Positions 1 through 10,114 of a stretch of 64,000 nucleotides of DNA are shown one piece after another. Source of the DNA: Salvia splendens (taxonomy: Eukaryota; Streptophyta; Magnoliopsida; Lamiales; Lamiaceae); the NCBI RefSeq assembly GCF_004379255.2, contig NC_056042.1:16911901-16975900 (forward strand). The letters are read 5' to 3'. The translations under genes were made by a program, and so were the position numbers. Every line of letters begins with the position of its first letter. The first letter of the stretch is position 1. Below the pieces are notes generated by a model, which was not told where the DNA came from, did no database searches, and worked only from the letters and a program-made list of their open reading frames with translations.

Positions 1-73
1 CAACCACTATCCTTCACCCAAGACGACACTACACCAACTCTCGGCCGAACCAAAGAACTAGGCCCCGCCTTGG

Positions 74-2738
74 ATGCCGGACCCCCCACCGGTTCCCGAA
101 CCAGGGGCCGAGGCTCCGCGGGATCTCTCAGATCAGCAAATGACCTTCCAGTCGTGTGAGGACGAGACACCCACTGCCCTAACCAAAGCTATGAAACTCA
201 AGCTCGCCAAATCCCGGTGCAAAGCAAGGAAAAGCACCCCGGCTCCCTCCACCAAAGGGGATGGTCGAAAACGGTTTGTTCCCTCTCCACTCCCGGAGGA
301 CAAGCAACTTTACAAGAAACTCCTCTTCGACAATGACACCAGCTCCGACACCGATCCACCCCGGTGTAGAATGGCCATTTTCCCATCCAACCCCACCTCC
401 AACGAGGAGGGCCACAACCCCGGTGTTGAGACCGAAAGCTTGCTCCAACTCGAGGGGGAAGCACCACATGATGGGTCCTATGGTGACAACCGGGTAGCCG
501 GAGAAAGTCCACGGCCGGCCAAGTTTCCGGCGACATTTTGGAGACCGTTGGAGATGGAAGAGACACACACATCCCCGCCCTCCTACCTGATCCGGATGGC
601 CCACGTAGTACCCAAGATGCCTTGGAGGATGGGAAAGTCAAATTACTTGAAATGGGTATAGGGACAAAACTAACTCATGAAAGTGCCTTTGTCCCATACT
701 CGCCTAGTAAGTCACATGATGTTCCGTTGGGATCCCCTCCAATGCAGCCAAAAGTAAAAGAGATCCTACACCTAGTAGCCTTGGACTCGTCGGAGACACT
801 CGATACGGCGTCGGTGCAACCACTACTGGCCGGAAACCTGCCGGAGGTCGGCCGCAACTCGACGGGAGGCCCCAACACTATTGAGACATGCATCAAAAGT
901 CTCACAAATACCGCTTGGAAAGAGATTGGGCCACCTAGCGAAGACTTCCCACCTCTTGAACGTGGACGAACTCGGAAGATCCGAGCTACGTTCGAGAATT
1001 GGCTGAAACATAAAGATGCGTGCGTAGCCTACACGTTGCCTACAATGACGACGTCGGCCAACCGTCTTAGCCAAGACCCCGAGCCCATGACTAGAGTCTC
1101 GGCCAATATCAAGAATCCCGATGTGATGCCGGACACAACAACATCCATTGACACGCCTATGGGCGATGCCTTAGCACAACAAGGATTGAAAGGTGGTGAG
1201 AACGCCCAAACCGAGGAAAACAATGCCGAACACAACAACCCGAGGGGACACCGCGTCCCGGAAGAGAGGAATGGCAAAGCCCAAAAGTCCATGGCGGACA
1301 TGGTCCGAGGACCTTCTTCAATAAACGGACCACAAGTCTTCGACCCGGAGAGCATTCAAAAGATTGGCTAGGCAACTACTTCCAATGGAGTGCCGGCAAT
1401 TTACTTCTCCGGGGCAGAACAAACCTCGGACACGCTATTGTTGGTAAGTTTTCTCACTCCATCCCGGCTTCCCATCAAATTCAAAAAGCACTTGAGAATA
1501 TTAAATTTCGCCGTGGCTTTACTTGGAAATATATTAATGCTAAGCATATACTTGTGCAATTCGAGGATATTGCAGACTATGCCCGGCTCCTTAGTGGCCC
1601 CCAAAGGCACCCCGGTATGGTATGTTGATCGGCATCCGATGAGAGTATTCAAATGGTCACCTGAATTTGATGCATACTGTGAGTCCCATATTGCGGCAAT
1701 ATGGTGCAACCTGGTCGGGTTACCAATCCACCTATTCGATCATGCGGCACTATTTGCCATTGGTAAGCTGCTAGGAACGCCAATCCAAGTGGATCGAGCC
1801 ACGGCCAATAAGTCACGAATTTCCTTTGCAAGACTTTGTATCGAAATTGACATCACTAAGCCGCCACCCGAGGCGATCATATTGGATATTTGTGGTCGTG
1901 AAACGGTACAGCAAGTGAAGTGGGATAAAATCCCATCTTATTGCCGGGAATGCAAACATGTGGGACACAAGAGTAAGGTGTGCTATGCGGCAAGGCCATC
2001 GGAGCGGCCTCCCAAGAGGAACTACAACATAAATCCTTTGCGACAGCCACATAACCGAGATGCCGAGGCCTACAATCCCAACAATCTTAACATGGCATCA
2101 CCAAAGCAACCACATCTTGAAGGAATAGGCGTGAAGAAGAATGTTGATGAATCGAGGCAAACCAACAATAACATGGAATGGAAACAACAAGGAAAACACA
2201 AGGGGAGGAAAGCAACACCCGGATGAGCCCGAAGGCTAGTGTGCGCACGGGGGCAGAGTGGTCGGGAACAGATTTTTTGGGGGATTTGCATGGCCCGGGG
2301 AGTGCAGACATGACCATCGATCATAATGGACGTGTCCCACAACATTTTAGAGAGGCGCACACTAAGGCTCCTTCATTTGAACATGGGCGAAAGAACAAGC
2401 CGAGAGAGGCGGACCTGACCCAGCATGAAGGTCAATCGGCTTCGGACGACCTAGTCCAACCAAAAGGCCATTTCAAGCCCTTTGTCGTCGAGAATGCTGA
2501 GGATCCGGGACCATCGAGTCACATGAGCACTAACCGATATTTCTCCCTCATGGCCCGCGAGAACTTCATGGAGAATGATATGGAAGATGATGAAAATTGG
2601 GAGGAGTCTCTCTCGCACAAGGAAGACGAAGATGGAGCCAATCCAGCTCTTCTGGAGGCCGAGACATCCCATGGAGGGAGCAATCTCCAAATCAGTGAAT
2701 TCCAAGGGGGGGATCGCACCGGGTACGAACCCTTCTAG
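74..2738 (+). pseudogene. LINE-1L ORF1 (DUF4283-like plus CCHC zinc knuckle), broken
   Basis: In plant L1 elements ORF1 is the RNA-binding protein of the retrotransposition particle. The basic N-terminal part begins at 74. A DUF4283-like domain lies at about 1390-1900, and a CCHC knuckle with the pattern C-x2-C-x4-H-x4-C lies at about 1942-1983 (YCRECKHVGHKSKVC). A basic and then acidic tail runs to the TAG at 2736-2738. The frame is broken several times: around the 92-bp segment at 510-601, by a TAG at about 1369 ahead of the DUF4283-like region, by a 16-bp loss near 1420 relative to the right arm, by a shift near 1610, and by another near 2200. ORF2 begins 3 nt after the stop, as expected for a bicistronic LINE. 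Confidence 0.85.
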
Positions 2739-2741
2739 TTA

Positions 2742-5700
2742 ATGATGTCTTTGAATTTTCTATTTTGGAACGTTAGGGGGATCGCAAATGCGTCTACCCA
2801 AAACGTCCTAAAAAGAATAATTAAATCTCATAATATTTGTTTTCTTGCAATAATGGAGCCACTTGTCGACCCTAACCCGGGCAAGTTTTCAAAAGTGTTG
2901 GGGATGCAATATAAGGGGTCCAATGCCAATGGGAAAATATGGATTTTTGTGGAGGAAAGGATGGATTTTGAGGTGGTGGATGACTCGGAGCAGCTTTTGC
3001 ATGGGCAGTTCACTTGCCCCCGGATCCCAACACCCATTTTGATCTCGCCTGTGTACGCTAAATGCTCGAGAGGCGAGAGGCTTGCACTGTGGGAAAAAAT
3101 GAGGGAGCTGACCCAAATCTCGGAAGGAATGTCGTGGTTTATCGGAGGGGATTTCAACATAATCCTCTCCGCGAGAGACAGAACGGGGAGTGACACAAAC
3201 CGTCTGGCCGAAATGGTGGACTTTGCTGAGGCTATTGAAGATTGTGGTCTTTTGGATCCAGGGTATGATGGATCAGACTTTACATGGGCTAAGAATGGAC
3301 TTCTGGAAAGGTTAGACAGGGTGCTGATTAGTGAGGTGGCGTCTCAATTGTTCGATGCAATACGAATCACGAACCTTCCTCGTATTGCATCGGATCGTGG
3401 CCCTCTCCTTGTCCGATGCAAGATGCCTAATACCCCCGTGGGTGCGACATGAAGGATTTAGCGATTTGGTGAGGGAAGATTGGGGGGGCCCCCACGGAGG
3501 CGACGGGTCTCCTCAACTTAAAGCTCAAGCTAGCAAGGGTCAAGAGAACTTTTAAACGATGGAATAGAGAGGTATTCGGGAATATACACGCCAACCTCAA
3601 ATCCTGTGAAGAAAGCATTGCGATGGCCCAAGCGGAGTTTGAAGATGACCCCTCGCCCTGGAATAGAACGGAGGTCAACAAACAAATTGCGGAGTACATC
3701 CTCCTTCTTAAGATGGAGGAAGACTTCTGGCGTCAGAAGGCGGCACTACGTTGGTTGGAAGATGGGGATAAAAACACCAGATTCTATCAAAGCTGGGTGA
3801 AGCAGAAGAGGGTTCGGTTACGTATACACAAGATCAACGTTAATGGGTGTGAACTCACGGAGGACTCAGCCATCCAAGCATCGGCGGTTGAGTTTTATCA
3901 AATTCTTCTTGCCCCAAGCAACCCAGAACCCACGGACCCGGACCTTAGCCTCCTACACCGACTTCCTCCCTCGGAGTCTTTGGCGACCCTCCCCGAACCT
4001 CCAGATGCAGCTGAAGTGAAAAGAGCGGTTTTCGACATCTCGGCCAATAGTGCACTTGGCCCGGATGGATACTCGGCTCTCTTCTTCCAAGCTTGCTGGG
4101 GCATTGTGGGATCGGATGTGGTGGAAGCGGTTAGACAATTTTTCGGTGGGGCTTTTCTTCCCCGAAGTTTCACGGCCACAAGCATTGTACTCATCCCTAA
4201 GAAGCCTATACCAGAGACCTGGGGAGACTACAAGCCCATTAGCTTGTGTAATGTGATAAATAAGGTGATTACTAAGATCCTCTCCAAGCGACTTGCCCCT
4301 TTACTCCCGCGCGTGGTAGCTCCCAATCAAAGTGGTTTTGTCAAAGGGAGACTTCTCAATGATAATGTACTCCTTGCACAGGAGATGTTCCATGAGCTAC
4401 AACGAAGCACGCCGGCCCTTAATGTTGCAATCAAGATCGATATGGCCAAGGCCTTTGATCGGGTTCAATGGCCATTCCTCCTAAAATTCCTTAAGCACAT
4501 GGGTTTCCCCGAGCCGTGGGTCGATCTCATCAAAAGGTGCACTGGGTCTTGTTGGTTTTCAATCCTTGTCAATGGGATGCCGGCGGGTTTTTTCAAATCT
4601 ACCCGTGGTCTAAGGCAAGGGGACCCCATCTCACCCGCCCTTTTCGTCCTTGCCGCGGATTATCTCTCGACACTACTTGATAACCTCATCCTCGGCAATA
4701 AAGAAATGACGTTCAAAGCAACCCGGGGAAGTATTGAGATCAGCCACCTCGCCTACGCAGACGACATCATCATCTTCACGCAAGCGGCGGCGAACCCCCT
4801 CCGGAGGCTACGCGCATGCCTTGATCATTACGCCGAGGTGTCAGGCCAACAAATCAACCTTGGCAAAAGCAACTTCTACATTGCCGATGCTCATGAAGGG
4901 TGGACAAACACAATACAAAGAGAAGGAGGCTTCGTCCGAGGTACGTTTCCCTTCCTTTACCTTGGAGTCCCTATTTACCGGGGTGTGAAGCGTACGAGCA
5001 TGTTTTTGTTCCTCCGTGAGAAAATCTCGGCTAGGATCTCTGGGTGGGCCCATCGACACCTCTCCTTTGGGGAGAGACTTACTCTGATTAAAAGCACACT
5101 TGAAGCGATCCCACTACATATTTTCCAAGCTATCGAGCCTACGGGTGGTGCCCTCAAGCAATTGGATCAGCAAATGGCTCGTTTCTTTTGGGGGTCAACT
5201 AATGAGAAGAAGAGGACGCACTGGATTAGCTGGGATCAGGTCTGCCTACCAACGGCCGAAGGGGGCTTGGGCATCTAGAATATCAAGGAAGTCTTAAGAG
5301 CCTTTAACATCAAGTTATGGTGGCGGTTCAGGGAACAAAATTCCCTGTGGCCTACGTACTTGATGGCTAAATAATGCCATAAGGTCTCCCCACTTACATC
5401 AAGACCCTTGGGGAGGGGTAGCCCTACGTGGAAGAAAATGCTGAAGGCTCGGCCTCAGGCCCAACCGCACATTCGATGGGTGGTGGGAGAAGGAAAGATA
5501 CTATTTTGGGATGACTTATGGCTAGGAGAGGCTCCCCTGAGAGAACTTAGCTTTGATGATAGAGGAGGGCCGTGCCTCTTGCTCGTGTGGCGGACTATAT
5601 TAAGGATGGTGCCTGGGATGAGCCTAAGCTGCGGAATCTCCAAGCGTAAGCCGGCCTAGCACAGCACATCGTCCAGAAGATCATCGACACACCCGTCATT

Positions 5701-6879
5701 TCGGATGGGCCGGATATACCAAGATGGAGGTTATCACCCAATGGAGAGTTCTCTCTCGCTACTACTTGGGAGACCCTTCGAAGCTAAAGGCCGATTGTGC
5801 AAGGCCTCGACGACATTTGGAGAGCGGGCCTCACGTCCTCTATTGCCATCTTTTTATGGCGACTTCTCTCCAACCGCATTCTGGTGGATACAAAGCTGCA
5901 ATGGAGACGAATTGATTTGGCGTCCAAATGCCAATGCTGCCCACATAGACCAGGGATTGAATCCCTCCAACATCTCTTCATTCAAGGGGACGGGGCTCAA
6001 GGGATATGGAGGGAATTTGACGCATAGTTTGAGGGCTCCTCACCACCCCTTCGGATCAATGACACCATTCCGGAACGACTCGTGGTCTGGACAAGAAGAG
6101 CTCGGCAACCAGGCAAGAAACACCTAAGCAGAGCCATGCCGTATCTCATTTTATGGTTCATTTGGGTAGAACGAAATAGGAGCTGCCACCAGTCCGTACA
6201 ATTTAGGCCTTTCAATGTCATCTGGCAAGTTCAAATCTACATCAGGAATAGTATGGCCAACGGGATATACAAGAAGAAGCATTGGAAGGGAGTTCGTCTA
6301 AAAATCATTGTCCCGAGTCATGATGAACTACGGAGCCCTAGGCCGCTTGCAGTGGCAATCAAGTGGCACCCGCCGGATGATCCCTGGATCAAGCTCAACA
6401 CCGATGATGCATTCTTGGAAGCGTCGGATAAAGCCGGGGGAGGTGGTATCATCCGAGATCATACGGGCAAAGTGCTTTCAGCCTTCGCATCCCCACTTGA
6501 GGCCCACTCCGCCCTTGAGGCAGAGCTCCTAGCCATCCAACTCGGGTTAGAACTTTCCCTGGAGTTCAATCGGCCTATCTGGATTGAGTCGGATGCACAA
6601 CAAGTGGTCCAGCTCCTTAATAGTACACGATGGGGACCGGCACACACGAGCAGGGTGGTGGCGCGGATCTTACTCCTCAAGCGCCAACGAGTTGTGCGCC
6701 TTACCTACACCCCTCGGGAAGGGAACAGGGCCGGAGACTTACTTGCAAAGATGGGAATTGACAGTCAAAACTATTGCTGTATGAATGCCCACACGATGCC
6801 GAGACACCTCGCTGCAATTACTAGGATGGAAGCACTAGGAATCCCGAACATTCGGGTCCAATATGACGACGAAGAATAG
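2742..6879 (+). pseudogene. LINE-1L ORF2 (endonuclease, reverse transcriptase, RNase H), broken
   Basis: ORF2 supplies nicking and target-primed reverse transcription. The apurinic-type endonuclease is at 2742-3452, opening with LNFLFWNVRG and containing FIGGDFN. The reverse transcriptase is open at 3623-5278, with the catalytic YADD at 4754-4765 and GLRQGDPISP upstream of it. A zinc-binding region with CQCC follows at about 5930. An archaeal-type RNase H is at 6082-6879, with LNTDDAF (usually LNTDGAF), the acidic LEAELLAI and ESDAQQ, and HREGN replaced by PREGN. Breaks are a frameshift after about 3450, a nonsense TAG at 5276-5278 ending the RT frame, an in-frame TAA near 5373, a 5-bp insertion near 5569, and further shifts up to 6082. 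Confidence 0.92.
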
Positions 6880-7066
6880 AATTGTGTTTGGGATGTTTGG
6901 AGGGTACGCTTTGTTCCTTGATTGATTGTATTTTGTTTTCTGTAAGGGAGTATGATGAGGTCCGGGCTTGTGGCTTGGGACCGCATACTACTCTTAAGTT
7001 TGTGAGGACACACCACTTTCGGGTGTGGCCACGTTTTGTAATCGTCACTCTTTGAAATATAGGGAT

Positions 7067-7098
7067 GAGGGACCCACGAACCCTCCACCATGAGGGTG
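7067..7098 (+). other. LINE 3'-terminal stem-loops before the A-tail (LINE-1L)
   Basis: The last 50 bases of the element can form two alternative hairpins. One is GAGGG (7067-7071) with CCCTC (7081-7085). The other is CACC (7086-7089), loop ATGAG, GGTG (7095-7098). The second is found, with a different loop, in the other LINE subfamilies of this window. It probably marks the RNA end recognised by the element's own reverse transcriptase; that role is inferred. Confidence 0.6.
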
Positions 7099-7113
7099 TT
7101 TGATAAAAAAAAA

Positions 7114-7131
7114 TTATCTGAGTTCGGGATA
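7114..7131. repeat. 3' target-site duplication of LINE-1L
   Basis: The 18 bases are the reverse complement of TATCCCGAACTCAGATAA. That sequence flanks the mirror-image LINE-1R on both sides (40741-40758 and 47994-48011). The partner 5' copy of this arm lies outside the window. Confidence 0.9.
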
Positions 7132-7448
7132 CATATTAGAAGGTTTATGGTTGAGTACAAAGAACATCACGTGGAGAAGGCGCAAGCAATCATCGTTTAT
7201 TTAGAGAATCAGAACGGTAATTCTAAACTGTAGGAATTCATGAATTAGGGTTTAAATTCATTAAGCATGATTTCATGTGCGTTCTTGTATGCAATTATGT
7301 GATTAACATGTGAGTAATTAATCCCATAATCAGTCAAATAGATCTATAGATCGGATTTATTTGTTTATGCATGTCTTCCGCTGTGCAAGGGGCACCAAAC
7401 CCCAGCAATTGTGACGCAAATTGGATCTCTAATTCAAAAGACTTGTTT
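7132..7448. other. AT-rich noncoding sequence between LINE-1L and SINE
   Basis: No reading frame of note. This is the DNA into which LINE-1 inserted. Bases around 7370-7400, which include CATGTCTTCCGCTGTGCA, resemble the end of a Ty1/copia LTR as I remember it. This could be an old LTR remnant, but I cannot confirm that. Confidence 0.4.
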
Positions 7449-7633
7449 ACAAGGAGTGGGTATATTTTTTTTTAATTAAATCCTATATAAGGGAGGAAAT
7501 TACAAATAAACTCATATACTATAGATAAGAGGAAATTACAACTGATGTCAAGAGGGCTCGAACTCGGCACCTCATGCAATAATGTCTAAGCTCCTCGCCG
7601 CTAAGACAAAGGCACTGGACAAGGAGTGGGTAC
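7449..7633 (-). mobile_element. tRNA-derived SINE with 15-bp target duplication (left arm)
   Basis: The element body is 7464-7618, about 155 bp, read on the minus strand. The 5' part contains a box-A-like TAGCGGCGAGG and a box-B-like GAGTTCGAGCCC about 45 bases later, the internal polymerase III promoter of a tRNA-derived SINE. The 3' end is an A-tail after TTTAATT. Direct repeats ACAAGGAGTGGGTAT (7449-7463) and ACAAGGAGTGGGTAC (7619-7633) flank it. The one mismatch is absent from the right arm. It sits at the outer end of the gypsy-2 LTR. Confidence 0.85.
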
Positions 7634-8261
7634 GTTCACTGTGGGGGTGGTGCTATTTCGTGGAAGCAACAAAAAAGACGTGTATTGCTCGTTCCACCAT
7701 GATATAGATTGGGATACGACGAAGGACCCGTTGGATATATTGATCCAAGAACCACACGTATAAGGTTTGACAGTGGACTCCCTTGATTGATAATCTGGTT
7801 TGATCCACTTCCAGAGCTTGGAAAACCTCGACCCGTTGGCTATATGATCAGCCAAGAACCTCAGTATGATTGAACGCCACAAGAACTTGCTCAAAGTCTC
7901 TTGATAAATTCCAAACAAGTGAAAAACTCTACAAAGAGAATTCAACTCACAAGACAAAGTCTATTTTCGTATTTGATCAATGGTGTCTCAAATGACATGC
8001 TTACAAGCCTATTTATAGGCTAGAATGGACTCTTGAAAGTCTCACATCATTAGTACAACTTAAGACACTTAAAAATACTCATAATAAAAGAAAAAGTAAC
8101 TTTTAAACCTTTGGTGTAACTCTAGGATATCTAAAGTCACTTATTTAACATAAAATGTAACTAAAATAGACCCTTCATTTTGGCTGCTCCAACTTGGACG
8201 AAAATGCATCATGTATCATCAATTTGGGCCTCCAAAATGTGATATGTAGTGACTCCACACT
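7634..8261 (-). mobile_element. Gypsy-2L 3' LTR region
   Basis: Noncoding sequence downstream of the gypsy-2 pol stop on the minus strand, with a TATA motif at 8011-8017. A second copy of part of it lies at 52365-52935. The exact LTR start is uncertain because no partner LTR of this element is in the window. Confidence 0.65.
8011..8017 (-). promoter_or_regulatory. TATA box of gypsy-2L LTR
   Basis: On the minus strand the context is GCCTATAAATAGGC, a strong plant TATA motif. It is located where an LTR promoter is expected and is identical in the right arm. Confidence 0.6.
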
Positions 8262-9868
8262 TCAAGTCTTGGGCTGCCCACAAACTTGAATAATATTCAC
8301 CACTTGGCCCAATGTAGAATGGTCTTGTAATTGGGCTTTTATTTCAACAACTAAAAGCAACATGGACTCCTTTATCTTCTTAGCTCTAGCTCTTGTAATT
8401 GGCCCACTTGGAATGATCAATGGATCCATCTTCTTGTCCTTGTAGATCTGCTTGGGTGTGTCTCCATCATTCCCTTCTTCTTCAAGAGGATTCGTCCTCG
8501 AATCTAATTCACCAACATAAGGAGATAAATCAGAAACATTGAAAGTAGCACTTACATTAAACTCACCTGGTAAGTCTAGTTTGTAAGCATTATCATTGAC
8601 TTTTGCAATCACTTAGAATGGTCCATCTCCTCTTGGCTGCAACTTGGACTTTCTTTTCGAAGGAAATCTCTCCTTTCTCATATGCAACCAAACCCAATCT
8701 CCCGGCTCAAAGATGACTTGTTTCCGACCCTTGTTGGCTTGCTTTGCATATTGTTCTGTCCTCTTGTCAATGTTGAGTCTTACCCTTTCATGCAATCTTT
8801 TCACCATTTCAGCCTTAGCTTTTCCATCAAGACTTGCACGTTCTTCAATAGGTATTGGAATCAAATCTAGTGGACTCAATGGATTAAAACCATACACAAC
8901 TTCAAATGGAGAAAAGTTAGTAGCATAATGAACACTTCGATTTTAAGCAATTTCAGCAAAAGGTAAGCATTCCTCCCAACTTTTCAAGTTCTTTTTAACT
9001 AAAGTTCATAGTAATTGAGACAAAGTCCTATTAACTACTTCAGTTTGTCCATATGTTTGTGGATGACAAGTAGTAGAAAACAAGAGTTTAGTTCCCAACT
9101 TATTCCACAACACACGCCAAAAATGACTCACAAATTTAGCAATATGTGATGCATCATCAGTTTTGTAACATGGAATAAAATGTGCCATTTTTTAAAACCT
9201 ATCAACAACCACAAAAACTCAATATCTACCTCTTTTTGTTCTTGGCAAACCAATGACAAAGTCCATTGAAATATCCTCCCAAGGTGCACTAGGAATTGGT
9301 AACGGTTTGTACAAACCATGTGGGTGTGATTTAGACTTGGCTTGCATGCAAGTTATGCATCTTTTACAAATTCTTTCAACATCCACACGCATTTTAGGCC
9401 AAAAGAAATGTTCATGCAAAACATCCATTGTCTTATGGACTCCAAAATGCCCCATTAAACAACCACCATGAGCTTCACGAACAAGCAATTCACGCATAGA
9501 ACCTTTAGGAATGCACAATTTATTTTCTCTAAACAAATAGCCATCATGACTATAGAACTTGTCAAATGCAGCATGCTCACAAGCTAAATAGATAGAAGAA
9601 AAGTCCGGGTCATTATCATACATTTCCTTAATCAACTCAAAACTAAGCAACTTAGAACTCAAAGTAGTGATCAAAATGTACATCCGAGACAATGCATCAG
9701 CCACAATGTTTTCTTTTCCCTTTTTGTATTTGATTACATAGGGAAATGATTCAATGAATTCCACCCACTCAACATGTCTCTTGCTAAGCTTACCTTGACC
9801 TTTCAAGTACTTGAGAGATTCGTGATCCATATGAATTACAAACTCTCTAGGCCACAAGTAATGCTGCC
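8262..9868 (-). pseudogene. Gypsy-2L pol 3' half (RNase H end to C-terminus), broken
   Basis: Read on the minus strand this is the end of RNase H (HMDHESL, then [11 protein letters not shown]), an integrase zinc-binding region (H-x-H followed by CKRCITCMQ), the start of the integrase core ([13 protein letters not shown]), a break, the middle of the integrase ([17 protein letters not shown]), the [14 protein letters not shown] segment and a tail containing PITRARAKK. Frames are 9857-9219, 9188-9006, 8897-8613 and 8612-8262, separated by stop codons and small shifts. The 5' boundary at 9868 is where the A-rich tail of LINE-2 interrupts RNase H, so protease and RT are missing here. The element is Ty3/gypsy; I do not assign the lineage with confidence. 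Confidence 0.88.
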
Positions 9869-9897
9869 ATGTTTATTTTTTTATTTTATTTATCCAA

Positions 9898-9910
9898 CAC
9901 CATCATGGTG
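9898..9910 (-). other. LINE 3'-terminal stem-loop (LINE-2L)
   Basis: Minus-strand CACC, loop ATGAT, GGTG, just before the A-rich tail. It is the same stem as in LINE-1 with a different loop. Confidence 0.55.
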
Positions 9911-10114
9911 GAGGGTTCGTGGGCCCCTCATCCCTACATTTTAAAAGACGGTGCATACAAAACGTGGCCACACCCAAAAGTGATGTGCCATAACAATCTT
10001 AGGAGTAGAGTGCGGTCCCAAGCAACAAGCCAGGACCTCATTATACTCCCTTACAAAATCAAAATACAATTAAACAAAGACCAAAGTCGATACCCTCCTA
10101 TCCTCCAAATCAGT

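Larger units (their letters stand above)
1..7113 (+). mobile_element. LINE-1L, L1-type non-LTR retrotransposon, 5' end outside window
   Basis: The order is ORF1, then ORF2 (endonuclease, reverse transcriptase, zinc-binding region, RNase H), a 3' UTR with a terminal stem-loop and a short A-tail ending at 7113. The 3' flank at 7114-7131 is the target-site duplication that is seen on both sides of the mirror copy (LINE-1R, 40759-47993). By that copy only about 200 bp of 5' UTR are cut off by the window edge. Both ORFs are broken, so the copy cannot be autonomous. Confidence 0.93.

Noticed and set aside
179..641. Minus-strand frames of 141 and 147 codons over LINE-1 ORF1
   Set aside because: Shadow frames of the GC-rich ORF1, with no homology seen.
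7560..7620. Possible tRNA gene (good box A and box B)
   Set aside because: There is no pairing acceptor stem or proper cloverleaf. The A-tail and target duplication identify a SINE.
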